Virus record (IMG/VR): IMGVR_UViG_3300048996_000004
Location: 1-42,082 of that record
Length of the DNA stretch: 42,082 nucleotides
Strand: one strand, 5' to 3'
Source of the DNA: a virus
A program made the position numbers and the translations under genes. The notes under the pieces are model-generated. The model searched no databases and had not been told where the DNA came from. It saw only the letters and a list, made by a program, of their open reading frames with translations. This document shows, in pieces, positions 1-9,133 of the stretch; the first letter of the stretch is position 1, and every line of letters begins with the position of its first letter.

Positions 1-317
1 CCGACACCCGAATGACCTACGTCCAGATCGATGACAAGCAACGCCCGTACGGCTACTTCACGTTCAACCTCGAAAGGATCGAAACAGTGACGAATCTCGT
101 CGGCCCCAAGCCCGAACCGGTCAAGGAACCCACCCACCCGACCCCGTGGAAGGCCCAGGGCAAGGTTATCCTTGACGCCAACGGCGTCCAGGTCCTGAAG
201 GTCCAGATGCGCTCCGAGTACAACAACATCCCCCTGTACGTCGCCGTTGAACTCGCGGACGTGATCACCAAGGCCGTGAACAAGTCCTTCGAGAAGGACA
301 CCCCGAGCCCTTTTTGA
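1..317 (+). CDS. KOW/SH3-like small protein, 3' part (gene crosses the circular junction)
   Basis: This is the continuation of the reading frame that starts with ATG at 41820. Because 41956-42082 equals 1-127, the two pieces join in frame to give a protein of about 150 aa. The portion here holds the middle and the C-terminus (ends PSPF, then TGA). The N-terminal part carries a KOW-like motif (GTRVKVIKG..GGLLGTVV), seen in proteins that bind RNA or ribosomes. Function is unknown. It is the last sizeable rightward gene before the convergent terminator. ATG at 12 is an internal Met and not the true start. Confidence 0.8.
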   Translation, partial: DTRMTYVQIDDKQRPYGYFTFNLERIETVTNLVGPKPEPVKEPTHPTPWKAQGKVILDANGVQVLKVQMRSEYNNIPLYVAVELADVITKAVNKSFEKDTPSPF

Positions 318-400
318 GGAGTAAGCCCCGAGACCCCGAGGTGGAGGCTATTCGCCAACTGTTGATCCGGCACTCCAAGGGAACCATCTTCAACCCGTAA
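314..400 (+). CDS. possible 28-aa peptide coupled to the KOW gene
   Basis: A TTG at 314 overlaps the stop of the upstream gene. It opens a frame of 28 codons ending in TAA at 398, just before the terminator. The peptide (RSKPRDPEVEAIRQLLIRH..) has a plausible amphipathic helix. There is no independent Shine-Dalgarno sequence, so it would depend on coupling. It could equally be chance. Confidence 0.25.
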   Translation: MRSKPRDPEVEAIRQLLIRHSKGTIFNP

Positions 401-406
401 ACAGAG

Positions 407-452
407 ATAAGCCCCCGAACCAATCCCGAAAGGGAAAGGCCCGGGGGCTTAT
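407..452. terminator. bidirectional terminator between the convergent arms
   Basis: Inverted repeat ATAAGCCCCCG (407-417) / CGGGGGCTTAT (442-452), followed by T residues on the plus strand. The matching A-run on the left gives a U-rich tail on the minus-strand transcript. It lies exactly between the end of the rightward early arm and the end of the leftward late arm. Confidence 0.8.
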
Positions 453-454
453 TT

Positions 455-658
455 TCAGTTATCCAGGTACGTGCGGTTAGCGGTAGCCGGGGGCACCTGC
501 GTGTCATCCACGTTCTTGGGCGAGACCACGGTTCCGATCACGGTCAGAAGACCGGTGAGCGAAGCCGCCCACGCAGGATCGATACCCGGGATGAGGACGC
601 TTACGCCCACGCCCAGAACAGCGGCCACAAGGGCGCCTACAGCCTTGGCATACTTCAT
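455..658 (-). CDS. small membrane protein, holin-like
   Basis: A 67-aa protein with an N-terminal hydrophobic stretch (AVGALVAAVLGVGVSVLIPG), a short loop, and a second hydrophobic segment (AASLTGLLTVIGTVV). The two candidate membrane helices and short polar C-terminus fit a small holin or a phage-type membrane protein. It is the last gene of the late transcript and lies directly after the predicted lysin, which supports a lysis role. Function is inferred from topology and position only. Confidence 0.6.
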   Translation of the reverse strand: MKYAKAVGALVAAVLGVGVSVLIPGIDPAWAASLTGLLTVIGTVVSPKNVDDTQVPPATANRTYLDN

Positions 659-670
659 CTGGTGTTCTCC

Positions 671-1492
671 TTAGCTATTAACCTGTGCGCCCTGCACAAC
701 GGCTGTGAGGGCCAGGATAGCCTTGTTCAGGGTGTCGAGCTGGCCCTGAATTCCGAGCAGGCTTCCGGTCTGCTGCTTCTCGTCGTCGACCAGGTTACGG
801 CCGTCCGGGTACCTGTAGTACTCGAAGTCCTGTAGGGCTCCCAGAACACCGGCTCGTACAGCGGCCTGTACCTCTTCCTTGGTTGCCATATCAATCCAAT
901 CTCCACCCGGGACATAGTCCCGAATGACCTTGTTGACGTCTGCTTCCAGGCCATCGATATACGTACGGCCGTTGTTCCACTGGTAGTAGTTCGCGTGATC
1001 TACCAGCTGGGATTCCGCACCGGCCTGCCAGAACGCGGACGCGTGCCCCTGCGCGGCTGTGAGCGCGTTCCGGAACCCGTACGCGCCTACGCGGGCTCGG
1101 CCCAGGACCGAGGCTGCCCCGTCTAGGTATGCCTGCCACGTACGCGGGTCGGGTACCTCGGTCCGGTCGTTCGTGAAGAAGATCACGCCCGTGTACCCGA
1201 GATAGTCAGCACCGGCCTTGGCACGCTTCGCGTACTCCACACCTCGGTTGTATCCGCCATCGGCATCCGTGGTGTTGACCTGCATGACTAGTCGGACCTT
1301 GAGTCCCGCATTGATCAGCGAGTCGTACTCGGTCTTGTTCGTGTGCTTCGTGCCCAGATTATTCGGGGCGTCGATATACCGAATAGCGCCCGTGATGAAC
1401 GGGCCGTTTGCCCACGCGCGCGTGTTCTTTACCTGGGCTCCGGTGCGCTTAGCGCCCGAGTAGTCTACCCAGTATTCCGTGTAGATTGCCAT
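671..1492 (-). CDS. DUF1906 (Rv2525c-like) glycoside-hydrolase-like protein, probable endolysin
   Basis: About 273 aa. The first roughly 200 residues resemble the DUF1906/Rv2525c TIM-barrel family: an N-terminal YWVDYSG strand, IRYIDAPNN, LVMQVNTT, a GADYLGYTGVIFFTND segment and a late VDHANYYQW motif. This family is related to GH25-like hydrolases and is widespread in actinobacteria and their phages. The C-terminal 70 residues form a helical tail with a coiled-coil-like end (GIQGQLDTLNKAILAL). The second of two adjacent ATGs is chosen because its spacing from AGGAGG (4 nt) is better than the first (1 nt). It is flanked by small membrane proteins, which suggests peptidoglycan cleavage at lysis. 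A tail-associated hydrolase is the alternative. Confidence 0.7.
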   Translation of the reverse strand: MAIYTEYWVDYSGAKRTGAQVKNTRAWANGPFITGAIRYIDAPNNLGTKHTNKTEYDSLINAGLKVRLVMQVNTTDADGGYNRGVEYAKRAKAGADYLGYTGVIFFTNDRTEVPDPRTWQAYLDGAASVLGRARVGAYGFRNALTAAQGHASAFWQAGAESQLVDHANYYQWNNGRTYIDGLEADVNKVIRDYVPGGDWIDMATKEEVQAAVRAGVLGALQDFEYYRYPDGRNLVDDEKQQTGSLLGIQGQLDTLNKAILALTAVVQGAQVNS

Positions 1493-1794
1493 CATTCCTC
1501 CTGGTACTTGGGTCGGCGTAGCATGATTACCAGACGCCACACCACGCACGCGACCACAAGGGCGAAGGCCGGGGTACGAATCCACGCGAAGATGTCGGGA
1601 TCGATGAACGGCCTAGCCAGGTAGAGCCAGAACACGGCGGTCAGGGACGCGGTGAAGACCCCGATATGGCGCCTGTACTCGTCCGTGCCGCGCGACCACC
1701 ACCTGACCCGGTACCCGTACACCACCGAGGTCCACAGGCCTGCTACAGCGCCGATCAGAAGCACCCCGAACGTGATCCAGTTAGCTAGGTCCAT
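1492..1794 (-). CDS. membrane protein in lysis cassette, holin candidate
   Basis: 100 aa. It has three hydrophobic stretches: WITFGVLLIGAVAGLWTSVV near the N-terminus, VFTASLTAVFWLYLA in the middle and FALVVACVVWRLVIML near the C-terminus, with a charged tail (RRPKYQEE). ATG 1794 overlaps the previous stop (TGATG) and has a GGAG upstream. Its own stop overlaps the lysin start. Topology and coupling to the lysin make it the better holin candidate of the cassette, but no family signature was recognised. Confidence 0.6.
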   Translation of the reverse strand: MDLANWITFGVLLIGAVAGLWTSVVYGYRVRWWSRGTDEYRRHIGVFTASLTAVFWLYLARPFIDPDIFAWIRTPAFALVVACVVWRLVIMLRRPKYQEE

Positions 1795-2015
1795 CACTTC
1801 TCCCTACGCCTGTGTTCCTGCGCTGCCTCGAAAGCCAGCTTGAACCCCTCTCCTACATGGTTACGGGCTAGGCGCTGACGCTGCATAGGTCCCACAACTT
1901 CCGCGTGGGCCCGTACAGCCCTAGAGATCGCTACATCCTCACATGCCTGGCGGTTCTCCTCGTCTAGGTCGCCGGTTCGCACCGCGCCTAGGATCCATTC
2001 GATAAGCTTGATCAT
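1794..2015 (-). CDS. small hypothetical protein in lysis cassette
   Basis: 73 aa. A short hydrophobic N-terminus (IKLIEWILGAV) is followed by a charged helical region rich in Arg, Glu and His. Its start overlaps the upstream stop by 4 nt (ATGA). It resembles the small conserved proteins found beside lysins in actinophages. No function can be assigned. Confidence 0.55.
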   Translation of the reverse strand: MIKLIEWILGAVRTGDLDEENRQACEDVAISRAVRAHAEVVGPMQRQRLARNHVGEGFKLAFEAAQEHRRREK

Positions 2016-2254
2016 GACGGGTTCCCGTCCGGTTGCGGAATGGGAAGCGACGACAAAGTCTTGTTTACAGCCTCTGCCGTCGACCCAAGCTGAATAAGCG
2101 CGAACCGGTAATTGAGATTCGCTTCACGCAACTTTTCAATCGTGTCATTCTTGCGGTTCAGCACTGAAAGCAGAACGGTAACCACGATTCCTAGGCCCGT
2201 GATGAGCAAACCCGAGAGAACTCCGAATAGAGTCAGTAGGTTAGCTGCATTCAC
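2012..2254 (-). CDS. single-pass membrane protein, possible second holin or spanin-like
   Basis: 80 aa from GTG 2254, preceded by GGAG at 7-nt spacing. There is one long N-terminal transmembrane helix (LLTLFGVLSGLLITGLGIVV), then a polar helical region and a Pro-rich C-terminus. A membrane anchor with a helical cytoplasmic or periplasmic tail fits accessory holins. Assignment rests on topology and position. Confidence 0.55.
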   Translation of the reverse strand: MNAANLLTLFGVLSGLLITGLGIVVTVLLSVLNRKNDTIEKLREANLNYRFALIQLGSTAEAVNKTLSSLPIPQPDGNPS

Positions 2255-2256
2255 GG

Positions 2257-2832
2257 TCAGACTCCAATATCCTCAACGAGTAGTTCCCAGTTGCTATCCG
2301 CGTCACCGTAGATACCACCGGCGGCGGACAGCATTCGAACCGTGAATGAGGCCGCGTACGTACCCGAGGACGGAGCAACCCAAGTCCCGGTCAGCGTTCC
2401 CGGCTCAACCAGGAACAGCGCGTCACGGGAACAGTTGGGCGTCTTTCCACGGACCACGGTTCCAGCCGTAGCCGTAGGCGTAGCACCGGCGATAACACGG
2501 ATCTTCTGGTACATGGTGTCGCCCATCGGTGCACCACCGGACGACTGGTAGTAAACAAAATCGGCGGTGAACTTGTACCTACGTCCGGCCACGGCCGTGA
2601 ACGTGCACGAGAACACAACCGATTCCGTGGTGGTTACACCGATGTTCGCGTTGCCGGTGACGTTACCAACCTTGCCTCGGGCCAGGGGTGCCGTGTTCGC
2701 GGTTAGCGCTGCGTCATTCGTAATGAACTTAGCCTCGATAGCCGTAGCCAAGGACTGCATCTGCGTATGTCCGGCCGGAGTATCCGAGGCGGTCGGGTAC
2801 GGAAACCCGTACGTGGGTGTGGTTCCTGCCAT
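2257..2832 (-). CDS. minor tail / tail-tip protein
   Basis: 191 aa. The N-terminus (TTPTYGFPYPTASDTPAGHTQ) is a motif common to phage tail-fibre and tail-tip proteins. The following region is beta-rich and Gly/Ala/Thr-rich, typical of a receptor-binding or jelly-roll domain. It lies at the distal end of the tail-gene series, just before the lysis genes. Start ATG 2832. Confidence 0.6.
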   Translation of the reverse strand: MAGTTPTYGFPYPTASDTPAGHTQMQSLATAIEAKFITNDAALTANTAPLARGKVGNVTGNANIGVTTTESVVFSCTFTAVAGRRYKFTADFVYYQSSGGAPMGDTMYQKIRVIAGATPTATAGTVVRGKTPNCSRDALFLVEPGTLTGTWVAPSSGTYAASFTVRMLSAAGGIYGDADSNWELLVEDIGV

Positions 2833-2845
2833 GAGGAAACTCCGA

Positions 2846-3607
2846 TCAGAAAGGAAGAGCTAGGATCCAGGGATTAGATACGGTGCACTGCGGAGTGCCC
2901 GCCCCGGCTGCCCCGGACTCAACAAAGAACTTGTACTTGATAGACGCGACATTCGTGCCCGGCATAACTTGGCTCTGAGAAGGAACCGCGTTGGCCGCAG
3001 CAGCCTTCGTAAAAAAGGTCTTAAATCCCGCCACAAGAATACTGTTGGAAAGGCTGATCTGGTTTCCAACCAGCCAGGTCTGGCCATTGAAGTACTTCGG
3101 CGTGGCGATCTGGTTCAATCCCCCGGGGCTGGTCACCACTAGAGAGGCCTCTACCGAGGCACCCCAGCATCGGACCTGGGAAGCGCCCCACATAAACAGG
3201 CACCGCTGGAACGGGGACAGCTTGACAGAAATGGTAGGGCTGACCGAGGCGCCTCCGTCAAGGTCCCGCCACACACCTGTGGTTCCCGTCAGCGGACCGC
3301 CACCTCCATCAACCTGGGTGGGAGGGGTCGAACCCAAAGCGCCGGGCACCTGAACAGGGCCCAGGATGAAATACTGGGTCTGCTTGCGCACGATCAGCAC
3401 GGACTGCCCAGGCGTGTACTCCGTCCCCAGAGAGGGGGTGAGTGCCTTCAGGTTGGTGAGTACAGCGTTATTCACGCGTACCGAATTCAACCCTGTGGAC
3501 GCGTCCCACGTAAGGACCTGCCCAAGGTGCCAACCCGAATCGTCAGCGCCCTGGGGGCCCATGACTCCGGCGGTAATCAGATCCGCAATCTCAGCGGCTG
3601 TAGCCAT
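2846..3607 (-). CDS. minor tail protein
   Basis: 253 aa starting at ATG 3607 with GGGAG 7 nt upstream. The N-terminal 100 aa include a segment describing an OB-like or baseplate-type fold (WHLGQVLTWDASTGLNSVRV, VLIVRKQTQYFILGPV). The C-terminal part is beta-rich and ends in PWILALPF. It sits between the DUF5047-like protein and the tail-tip protein, so it is probably part of the tail-tip complex. No enzymatic motif seen. Confidence 0.55.
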   Translation of the reverse strand: MATAAEIADLITAGVMGPQGADDSGWHLGQVLTWDASTGLNSVRVNNAVLTNLKALTPSLGTEYTPGQSVLIVRKQTQYFILGPVQVPGALGSTPPTQVDGGGGPLTGTTGVWRDLDGGASVSPTISVKLSPFQRCLFMWGASQVRCWGASVEASLVVTSPGGLNQIATPKYFNGQTWLVGNQISLSNSILVAGFKTFFTKAAAANAVPSQSQVMPGTNVASIKYKFFVESGAAGAGTPQCTVSNPWILALPF

Positions 3608-3617
3608 TTCAACTCCC

Positions 3618-4745
3618 TCAGTACAGGTACTGCTTGCGGGTCGCGATGGACATTTCGTCATCCACGGACATCGTGTACCGAATGGTGTCGATGATATGAA
3701 CCTCGGACGTGCCCTCGCTGTACGTCACTGAAATGACGTCCCAAGCCTCCAGGGCCGGGTTAGGGACCAGGCCCAGGGTTACCGAGTACGGGAACCCGTG
3801 CGACGCGTTCAGGAGGTTCTGAGCCGCCGTTCCGCACTGGGAATCGGTGGTCAGGAACGAGGACGAGAAGAACTTGGGGACCTTGCCGAACGTCCCACCC
3901 CAGAAGGTCGGGGAGTTAGGGTCGCTATCGTACGCGATACCATAGACCGGGGCCGAGTTTCCGACCGGCTCACCGGTAGCCACGACTGCGTTGTAGACCC
4001 CGTCCCTGGAGATCGAGCGGCTCGCCTTGACGAGCACGCCGTTAGCTCCAGCATTGATATCGAAGACAGCGCGGCCCGTGGTATTGGGTACATCCTTGAC
4101 TACGAAACGGCCCGCGTAATCGAAGTAACAGATCTTGCCGTACGCCTTGACGAGTTCCTCAATGAAAGCCAGTCGATCCTGGTCTACGAAATGATCCGAA
4201 CCCAGCGTAGTCGTGGCGGCGGTGCCGCCCGGCCAGTTCGTAGAATCGTAGACCGTGGTAACGCCCGGCATCACATCCGTGATCAGGAAGTCGATGACCG
4301 AGGCAACAGAAGCTGAGGCCCCAAACTGAAGAGGGCTGATCACGCGCCCGTCCCGCAGGTTAGACTTACGGTCTTCGCCTGTGATTCGGGTAGCGGACCC
4401 ACTGAACTTCTTGCTGCGGATCACGGTGTCTTCTACAGAGTTCACGCGGAAGTACCCGAGACCCACGTACTCTGTAATTCCATTAGCGTACTGAACTCCG
4501 CGCTCTAGATAGATCTCGTGCGCGTACGAATTGATGTTCTCGAATGGCTCGGCTAGCGTGACGTCCATCGTGCCATTGACATCCGAGTTGACATCCACGG
4601 TCACGTCCCCAGCGATGACCTGGAGAGGAGGACCGGCACTGGCCGGATTGACCCCGACTGCCCAGGGCCAAACCAGCCGTGCACGGAATACCGCCTTGTG
4701 AGGGCCCCGAACCGTGTTCAGGAATGAATCAGTTACGGGGCGCAT
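3618..4745 (-). CDS. DUF5047-like minor tail protein (baseplate hub type)
   Basis: 375 aa. ATG 4745 is preferred over the nearby GTG because AAGGAG lies 8 nt upstream. The opening MRPVTDSFLNTVRGPHKA, the ERGVQYANGITEYVGLGYFR segment and the long beta-rich C-terminus match the DUF5047 family of actinophage minor tail proteins. These sit after the tape measure and distal-tail genes and are thought to form the tail tip. Gene order here agrees. Confidence 0.65.
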   Translation of the reverse strand: MRPVTDSFLNTVRGPHKAVFRARLVWPWAVGVNPASAGPPLQVIAGDVTVDVNSDVNGTMDVTLAEPFENINSYAHEIYLERGVQYANGITEYVGLGYFRVNSVEDTVIRSKKFSGSATRITGEDRKSNLRDGRVISPLQFGASASVASVIDFLITDVMPGVTTVYDSTNWPGGTAATTTLGSDHFVDQDRLAFIEELVKAYGKICYFDYAGRFVVKDVPNTTGRAVFDINAGANGVLVKASRSISRDGVYNAVVATGEPVGNSAPVYGIAYDSDPNSPTFWGGTFGKVPKFFSSSFLTTDSQCGTAAQNLLNASHGFPYSVTLGLVPNPALEAWDVISVTYSEGTSEVHIIDTIRYTMSVDDEMSIATRKQYLY

Positions 4746-4757
4746 CCTCACAACTCC

Positions 4758-6185
4758 TTACGGTACGATAATCACGGTCGAAGAGATCTTGTCAACCAGG
4801 TTCGACCAAGACGTATTCTGCGGATCGGCCAGAACAGCGGTCCACGAAGCGTAGTTCGTGGTCACGTCATTCCAGATGTACGTAGATCCATAGACTGCCG
4901 GAGCAGGCTGGGAAACCTCGCGCGCTGAAACCGTAACTGACCACGAACCCAAAGGCGCATCTAGGGTGCGCTTCAGAGAAAGAGCCGTGAAGTAAAACGT
5001 ATCGATGTCCGCGTTCGGGTCCCCGACCAGAAGGTACATAGGATCTCCGAGCGCGATACGCGCCGCGAGTTCCTTAGCGGCCTGCTTGTTAGCAGCATCG
5101 ATCGTAAACTCGTACGCAGCCGACTTCATGATGTCCGAGACGATGACAGGCGCGGAGCGCCCCACAACCTCGAACACCCCGGTACGTCCGTCCTGGGTAA
5201 TCTCTGTGAATCCGGTAATCTCTACCCGGATGTTCTGGCCCGGCCTGCCCGGGTTCATCAGCCAGTACGGCTTCGTGTTCGCGTTCGGAAGAACGGGCGT
5301 GGTCGAAGTCGTGCCCTGGTCCGTGAATGCACGGACCGGAAGCTGAATGATACGAGCCTTGGATACGTCAGCCACACCACCGGTGTACAGCACCGTGCCC
5401 AGGGGAATGGTTCCCGGACTCGGAGTGGTGTGGTAGTAGAGCTGGGATTCGTCATTGGAACCGGCGGTGTTGTTACCGCCACCAGCCGCAGCCCCCACGT
5501 ACTGAGAGGGCAGCCCTGACACACCGGTGAATACCGAGGCCTTCCACAGGTGTAGGACACCCAGGCCGGTCGGAACCGACGAGGCCGGGTAATCGATGTT
5601 CTGAGCCGATGCGTTAGCCTGGTAAGCCACGTGGACTGGGTCAGCTACGTTCGTGTATGCGCGGATCTGAGCCGAGCAGGAATCCCCGGCCGCTCCGCCC
5701 GCGAAGGTCACAGCCGGAGCTGTAACCCCAGCGGCATAATCACGGTAGAAGATGGCCTGATTGGTCCCACCACCGGCCAGACGAGTCCAACCAGCCGGGG
5801 TTCCGATCGTAGCCGCTGGGTTAGCGTGCGTCACGAACAGAGCCAGCTTGGCGCCGGTAGGAATGGAGCCCACCGGAAGGGCGGGGTTGAGGGTCGCGTT
5901 GTTCGCGGTAGCGAAGGACCCGGTACCGAACACACCCGGGACAGCGGCATCGACAGCCGTTACCCGGTAGTAGTTCGTGGCCCCGAACAGATACCCATCG
6001 TAGTGGTCTACGTGGCCAGCACCACCCGAGACGGGAACAGCGTCCCCGCCCCGGATGGTCGACCACGTGATCTGATCACGAGAGTATTCTACCTTCGCGT
6101 AATCCGCGTCAGTGTTGGCACCGGTAAACGAAATCTGCACTCGGCCGAAATCGTCATTATAGGTTGCCGTGATGGCGAGTGCCAT
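4758..6185 (-). CDS. minor tail protein with Fn3-like and lectin-like regions
   Basis: 475 aa. The first 90 residues look like a fibronectin III or Ig-like domain (VEYSRDQITWSTIRGG.., NYYRVTAVDAAVPG). Residues of about 95-270 are a Gly/Ala-rich beta-sandwich candidate that could bind carbohydrate. The remainder (NIRVEITGFTEI.., PMYLLVGDPNADIDTFYF) resembles tail proteins of the distal-tail type. It follows the tape measure directly with a 1-nt stop/start overlap. A role in host-surface recognition is likely but inferred. Confidence 0.6.
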   Translation of the reverse strand: MALAITATYNDDFGRVQISFTGANTDADYAKVEYSRDQITWSTIRGGDAVPVSGGAGHVDHYDGYLFGATNYYRVTAVDAAVPGVFGTGSFATANNATLNPALPVGSIPTGAKLALFVTHANPAATIGTPAGWTRLAGGGTNQAIFYRDYAAGVTAPAVTFAGGAAGDSCSAQIRAYTNVADPVHVAYQANASAQNIDYPASSVPTGLGVLHLWKASVFTGVSGLPSQYVGAAAGGGNNTAGSNDESQLYYHTTPSPGTIPLGTVLYTGGVADVSKARIIQLPVRAFTDQGTTSTTPVLPNANTKPYWLMNPGRPGQNIRVEITGFTEITQDGRTGVFEVVGRSAPVIVSDIMKSAAYEFTIDAANKQAAKELAARIALGDPMYLLVGDPNADIDTFYFTALSLKRTLDAPLGSWSVTVSAREVSQPAPAVYGSTYIWNDVTTNYASWTAVLADPQNTSWSNLVDKISSTVIIVP

Positions 6186-8740
6186 TACGCTCCCTTCCGT
6201 GCCTGTACAAATCGACGGGTCTGACGGTTGCCCTCTTCGATATGAGCCGTGACGAACTGGGCCATACCATCGGCGTCGCCCTCGACAACAACCGTCACGG
6301 GCTGACCCGTGAACTCAGCGGCTGCGTTGACGGAGTTCGAGACAGCGGCGTTAACCGAGGAGGCAAATGCCGGGGCCGAGGTGACACCAGCAACCGCTGA
6401 CATGGTCTTCTCCATGGCCGACACCGCGAGCCCTCCTCGATCCTCGATACCCTGTGCTAGAGCCTCAGAGATCGAACGACCCGAGTAGAGCGACCATCCC
6501 TTGCCCGAGAACGGGCCTTCCTTTGCAGGCGAGAACGGAAGCAGATTACGGGCAGCGGAGAGCACCCCACCAATAGCGTTGGTTACGGCGCCGATCTTTG
6601 CCTTGATACCGTCTACCAGACCCTGGATGATCGAGGAACCGGCACGGAAGAGCATTCCGCCCAGATCCCCGAGAGCACCCAGGATACGGCCCGGGATGCT
6701 GGAAACAAAGTCAACAGCCGAGTTGAATCCTCGGACGATACCGTCCCTGGCACGATCTACTGCGCCCGAGATAGACGACGTGATCGAAGCCCAGATTGAA
6801 CTGACCCGGCTCAGAAGACCCGAGAACAGGCCCGTAATGGCGCCCACCACCGTGGCGATCACGTTATTGATCGAGGTCATCGAGGCGCCGACAACCGAGG
6901 TTACGACACCGAAGATCTTGATCAGAGGCGTGAGACCGTTAGCGATGAATCCGATCGTGGCCGCAAGGATCTGCGCCATTAGAGAAATGATCGGGGTCAA
7001 GATGTTGATCGTGGACGTCACTACCGGGATCAGCGGGATAAACGCCTGGACCAGGGCAACGACTACCTGAACAAGCGCCGGTAGGATCGGGGCTAGAGCC
7101 TGGAAGATCTGCACCAATGCCTGACCCAGGGCGCCCGCGAGGGGCGCCAGGGCCTGACCCAGCGCCACGAAGGCAGCGGACAGGGGCGGAATCACAGGCT
7201 GCATAGCCTTGAGCACGGCCTGAACCAGCTGAGTGAACGGCGGAATCAGGGCCTGAATCACAGCCAGGATGGGCGTGAGCGCAGCCGCCACAAGCTGAAT
7301 CAGGGGCGGGATCAGAGGGGCTACAGCCGTAAGGATCTGACCGACGATCTGTACCAACTGCGTGATGATCGGGATCAGCGGCGGGATCGCCTGAGCCAGG
7401 GCCCCGGCCAGAACCGTGGCGAGCTGTCCGAGAACCGGACCAAGAGCCTTAGCTACAGCTCCGAGCCCGCTTCCGAGGACGGAGGCAAGCTGGCCTACGG
7501 CCGGGAGAGCCGGAGCCACACCCTTGATCAGTTCCCCGAGTCCCTGAACTAGGGCCGAGACACCTGGTGCTGCGGCCTGGAGGCCCTGTGACAGCAACGG
7601 GAGTACCGTCTGTAGTACCGGGCCCAGAGTCGAGCCTACGGCCTGTCCTACGGTAGCTAGAGCGTTACCGATGCCACCTAGAGCCTTCTGCATTCCCTCG
7701 GACCCGAGCGCCTTGTTGACGGCGGTCAGGGCCGGAAGCAGGGTCCCTGCGAGGCCACCGGCTCCGGAACTGAGTCCGGTGAACACGTTGGCCGCGATAC
7801 CGGCGACCTGCTTAATGATGTCGAAAAGCGTCTTGAACGCCTGGATAGCCACGGTGATCGTGTTACTGATAGCCGTGCCACCAGCCGCCGACGCGGTCCA
7901 AGCATTGAACTTCTGAGCAGCCGCTCCGATACCCGAAGTCAGTTGCTTCAGAACCGGGATACCGATCTCACCGATATTGATCAGGCCGGACAGGAACGGG
8001 GCAATAGCCTTGCCGATGTTCTGCACAACCTGCGAGGTCACAATGAAAATGCTGTTCAACTGCTGGGTCTTCTCACCCGACTTGAGCATTGCCGTTACCT
8101 GAGTAACGACTCCACCCATGGCCGTGGCGATAGACTGAAATCCGGTCTTGAGACCCGGGAGAACCGTCTTCAGGTTCTGCACTGCGGGTGCAAGCGACGA
8201 CTGGAACGAAGACGAAACAGCAGCCTTCAGGTTGTCCAGCGTGGGCGTCAGACCCTCGAAAGCCTTCTTGATGCCATCGGCACCCAGCTTGAGAGTGAGC
8301 ATGGCCCCGGCGCCAGCCAGCAGGGCAGCGGGGATTAGAGCCGCCGCACCAGCGGCGTCAATCAGAGTGGGGCCAAGGGTCGAAGCCGCCGACTGTACTA
8401 CAGCGAATGCGGCTCCGGCCTTGGCGAACGTGAGCATCTTCGAGGTGGCGGACTGGATGCCATTTCCCAGCGAGTTGAACAGGGACTTGACATCCAGTTC
8501 AGCCTTGAGCTTGGCAACCGATACGCGGGCCTTGGTGGTATCCAGGTCCAGGTTTGCGCTCAGGTCCTTGCCGTTAACCGAGGCCTTGAATCGATCGAGG
8601 GTCTCACGGGCCTTGGTCGTGTCCAGCTTGAGCTGAACCGACACCTCAGCCTTGATTGCCTTGAGCCCCGCGTTCAGTTCCTTGCGGAACTCGCTCAGGT
8701 CTGGCTTGATACGGACGGACGCTACACCTACGATTGCCAT
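6185..8740 (-). CDS. tape measure protein
   Basis: 851 aa, the longest protein in the genome. A charged helical N-terminus contains two similar segments (KLDTTKARETLDRFKAS and NLDLDTTKARVSVAKLKAE). A very long Ala/Gly/Pro/Gln/Ile-rich central region follows, with repeating hydrophobic blocks such as PLIPIITQLVQIVGQIL. Position between the chaperone pair and the minor tail genes is diagnostic. At the usual roughly 1.5 angstrom per residue the tail would be about 125 nm long. No lytic transglycosylase or peptidase motif was evident. Confidence 0.95.
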   Translation of the reverse strand: MAIVGVASVRIKPDLSEFRKELNAGLKAIKAEVSVQLKLDTTKARETLDRFKASVNGKDLSANLDLDTTKARVSVAKLKAELDVKSLFNSLGNGIQSATSKMLTFAKAGAAFAVVQSAASTLGPTLIDAAGAAALIPAALLAGAGAMLTLKLGADGIKKAFEGLTPTLDNLKAAVSSSFQSSLAPAVQNLKTVLPGLKTGFQSIATAMGGVVTQVTAMLKSGEKTQQLNSIFIVTSQVVQNIGKAIAPFLSGLINIGEIGIPVLKQLTSGIGAAAQKFNAWTASAAGGTAISNTITVAIQAFKTLFDIIKQVAGIAANVFTGLSSGAGGLAGTLLPALTAVNKALGSEGMQKALGGIGNALATVGQAVGSTLGPVLQTVLPLLSQGLQAAAPGVSALVQGLGELIKGVAPALPAVGQLASVLGSGLGAVAKALGPVLGQLATVLAGALAQAIPPLIPIITQLVQIVGQILTAVAPLIPPLIQLVAAALTPILAVIQALIPPFTQLVQAVLKAMQPVIPPLSAAFVALGQALAPLAGALGQALVQIFQALAPILPALVQVVVALVQAFIPLIPVVTSTINILTPIISLMAQILAATIGFIANGLTPLIKIFGVVTSVVGASMTSINNVIATVVGAITGLFSGLLSRVSSIWASITSSISGAVDRARDGIVRGFNSAVDFVSSIPGRILGALGDLGGMLFRAGSSIIQGLVDGIKAKIGAVTNAIGGVLSAARNLLPFSPAKEGPFSGKGWSLYSGRSISEALAQGIEDRGGLAVSAMEKTMSAVAGVTSAPAFASSVNAAVSNSVNAAAEFTGQPVTVVVEGDADGMAQFVTAHIEEGNRQTRRFVQARKGA

Positions 8741-8743
8741 CGG

Positions 8744-9133
8744 CTAGCCTTTCTGGGCGTCCAGGAATCCGCGTGCGATAGCGTTCATATCCTGGCGATC
8801 ACCGGTGGTCTTATCTCCACGCGGGGAAGGAATCGGCTTGGGAACCTTGATCTTCTTGGTACTCTGGGATTGCGCCGTGACGTACGTGTTGTTCAACACC
8901 AGGTTGGCGATTCCCAAGAGAAGATCCTCGGTCGGGGTCCACAGAAGCAGACCCGGCTTACCGGAGCGTGACGCGTGAAGCGCACTACCCGGGGGAAGCC
9001 ACTTGACCAGGCTCAAGATCTCGTCTACTTCCCGGTCCCGGACAGCGTCCTCCAGTCGAAGTCCGTAGACCCGCTGGAAATCCGCCGTCAACGGGTCTTC
9101 GAACTCGGAGAGGAGATCACTCAGCGCCTTCAC
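8744..9133 (-). CDS. tail assembly chaperone, downstream partner
   Basis: 129 aa from GTG 9133. It overlaps the end of the first chaperone gene by 17 nt, in the +1 (equivalently -2) frame. A GAGG about 9 nt upstream could allow separate initiation. In most siphophages this pair is expressed with a programmed frameshift to give a minor fusion (the lambda G/GT arrangement). Here the frames do not fit the usual -1 shift. The position immediately before the tape measure supports the assignment. Confidence 0.75.
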   Translation of the reverse strand: MKALSDLLSEFEDPLTADFQRVYGLRLEDAVRDREVDEILSLVKWLPPGSALHASRSGKPGLLLWTPTEDLLLGIANLVLNNTYVTAQSQSTKKIKVPKPIPSPRGDKTTGDRQDMNAIARGFLDAQKG

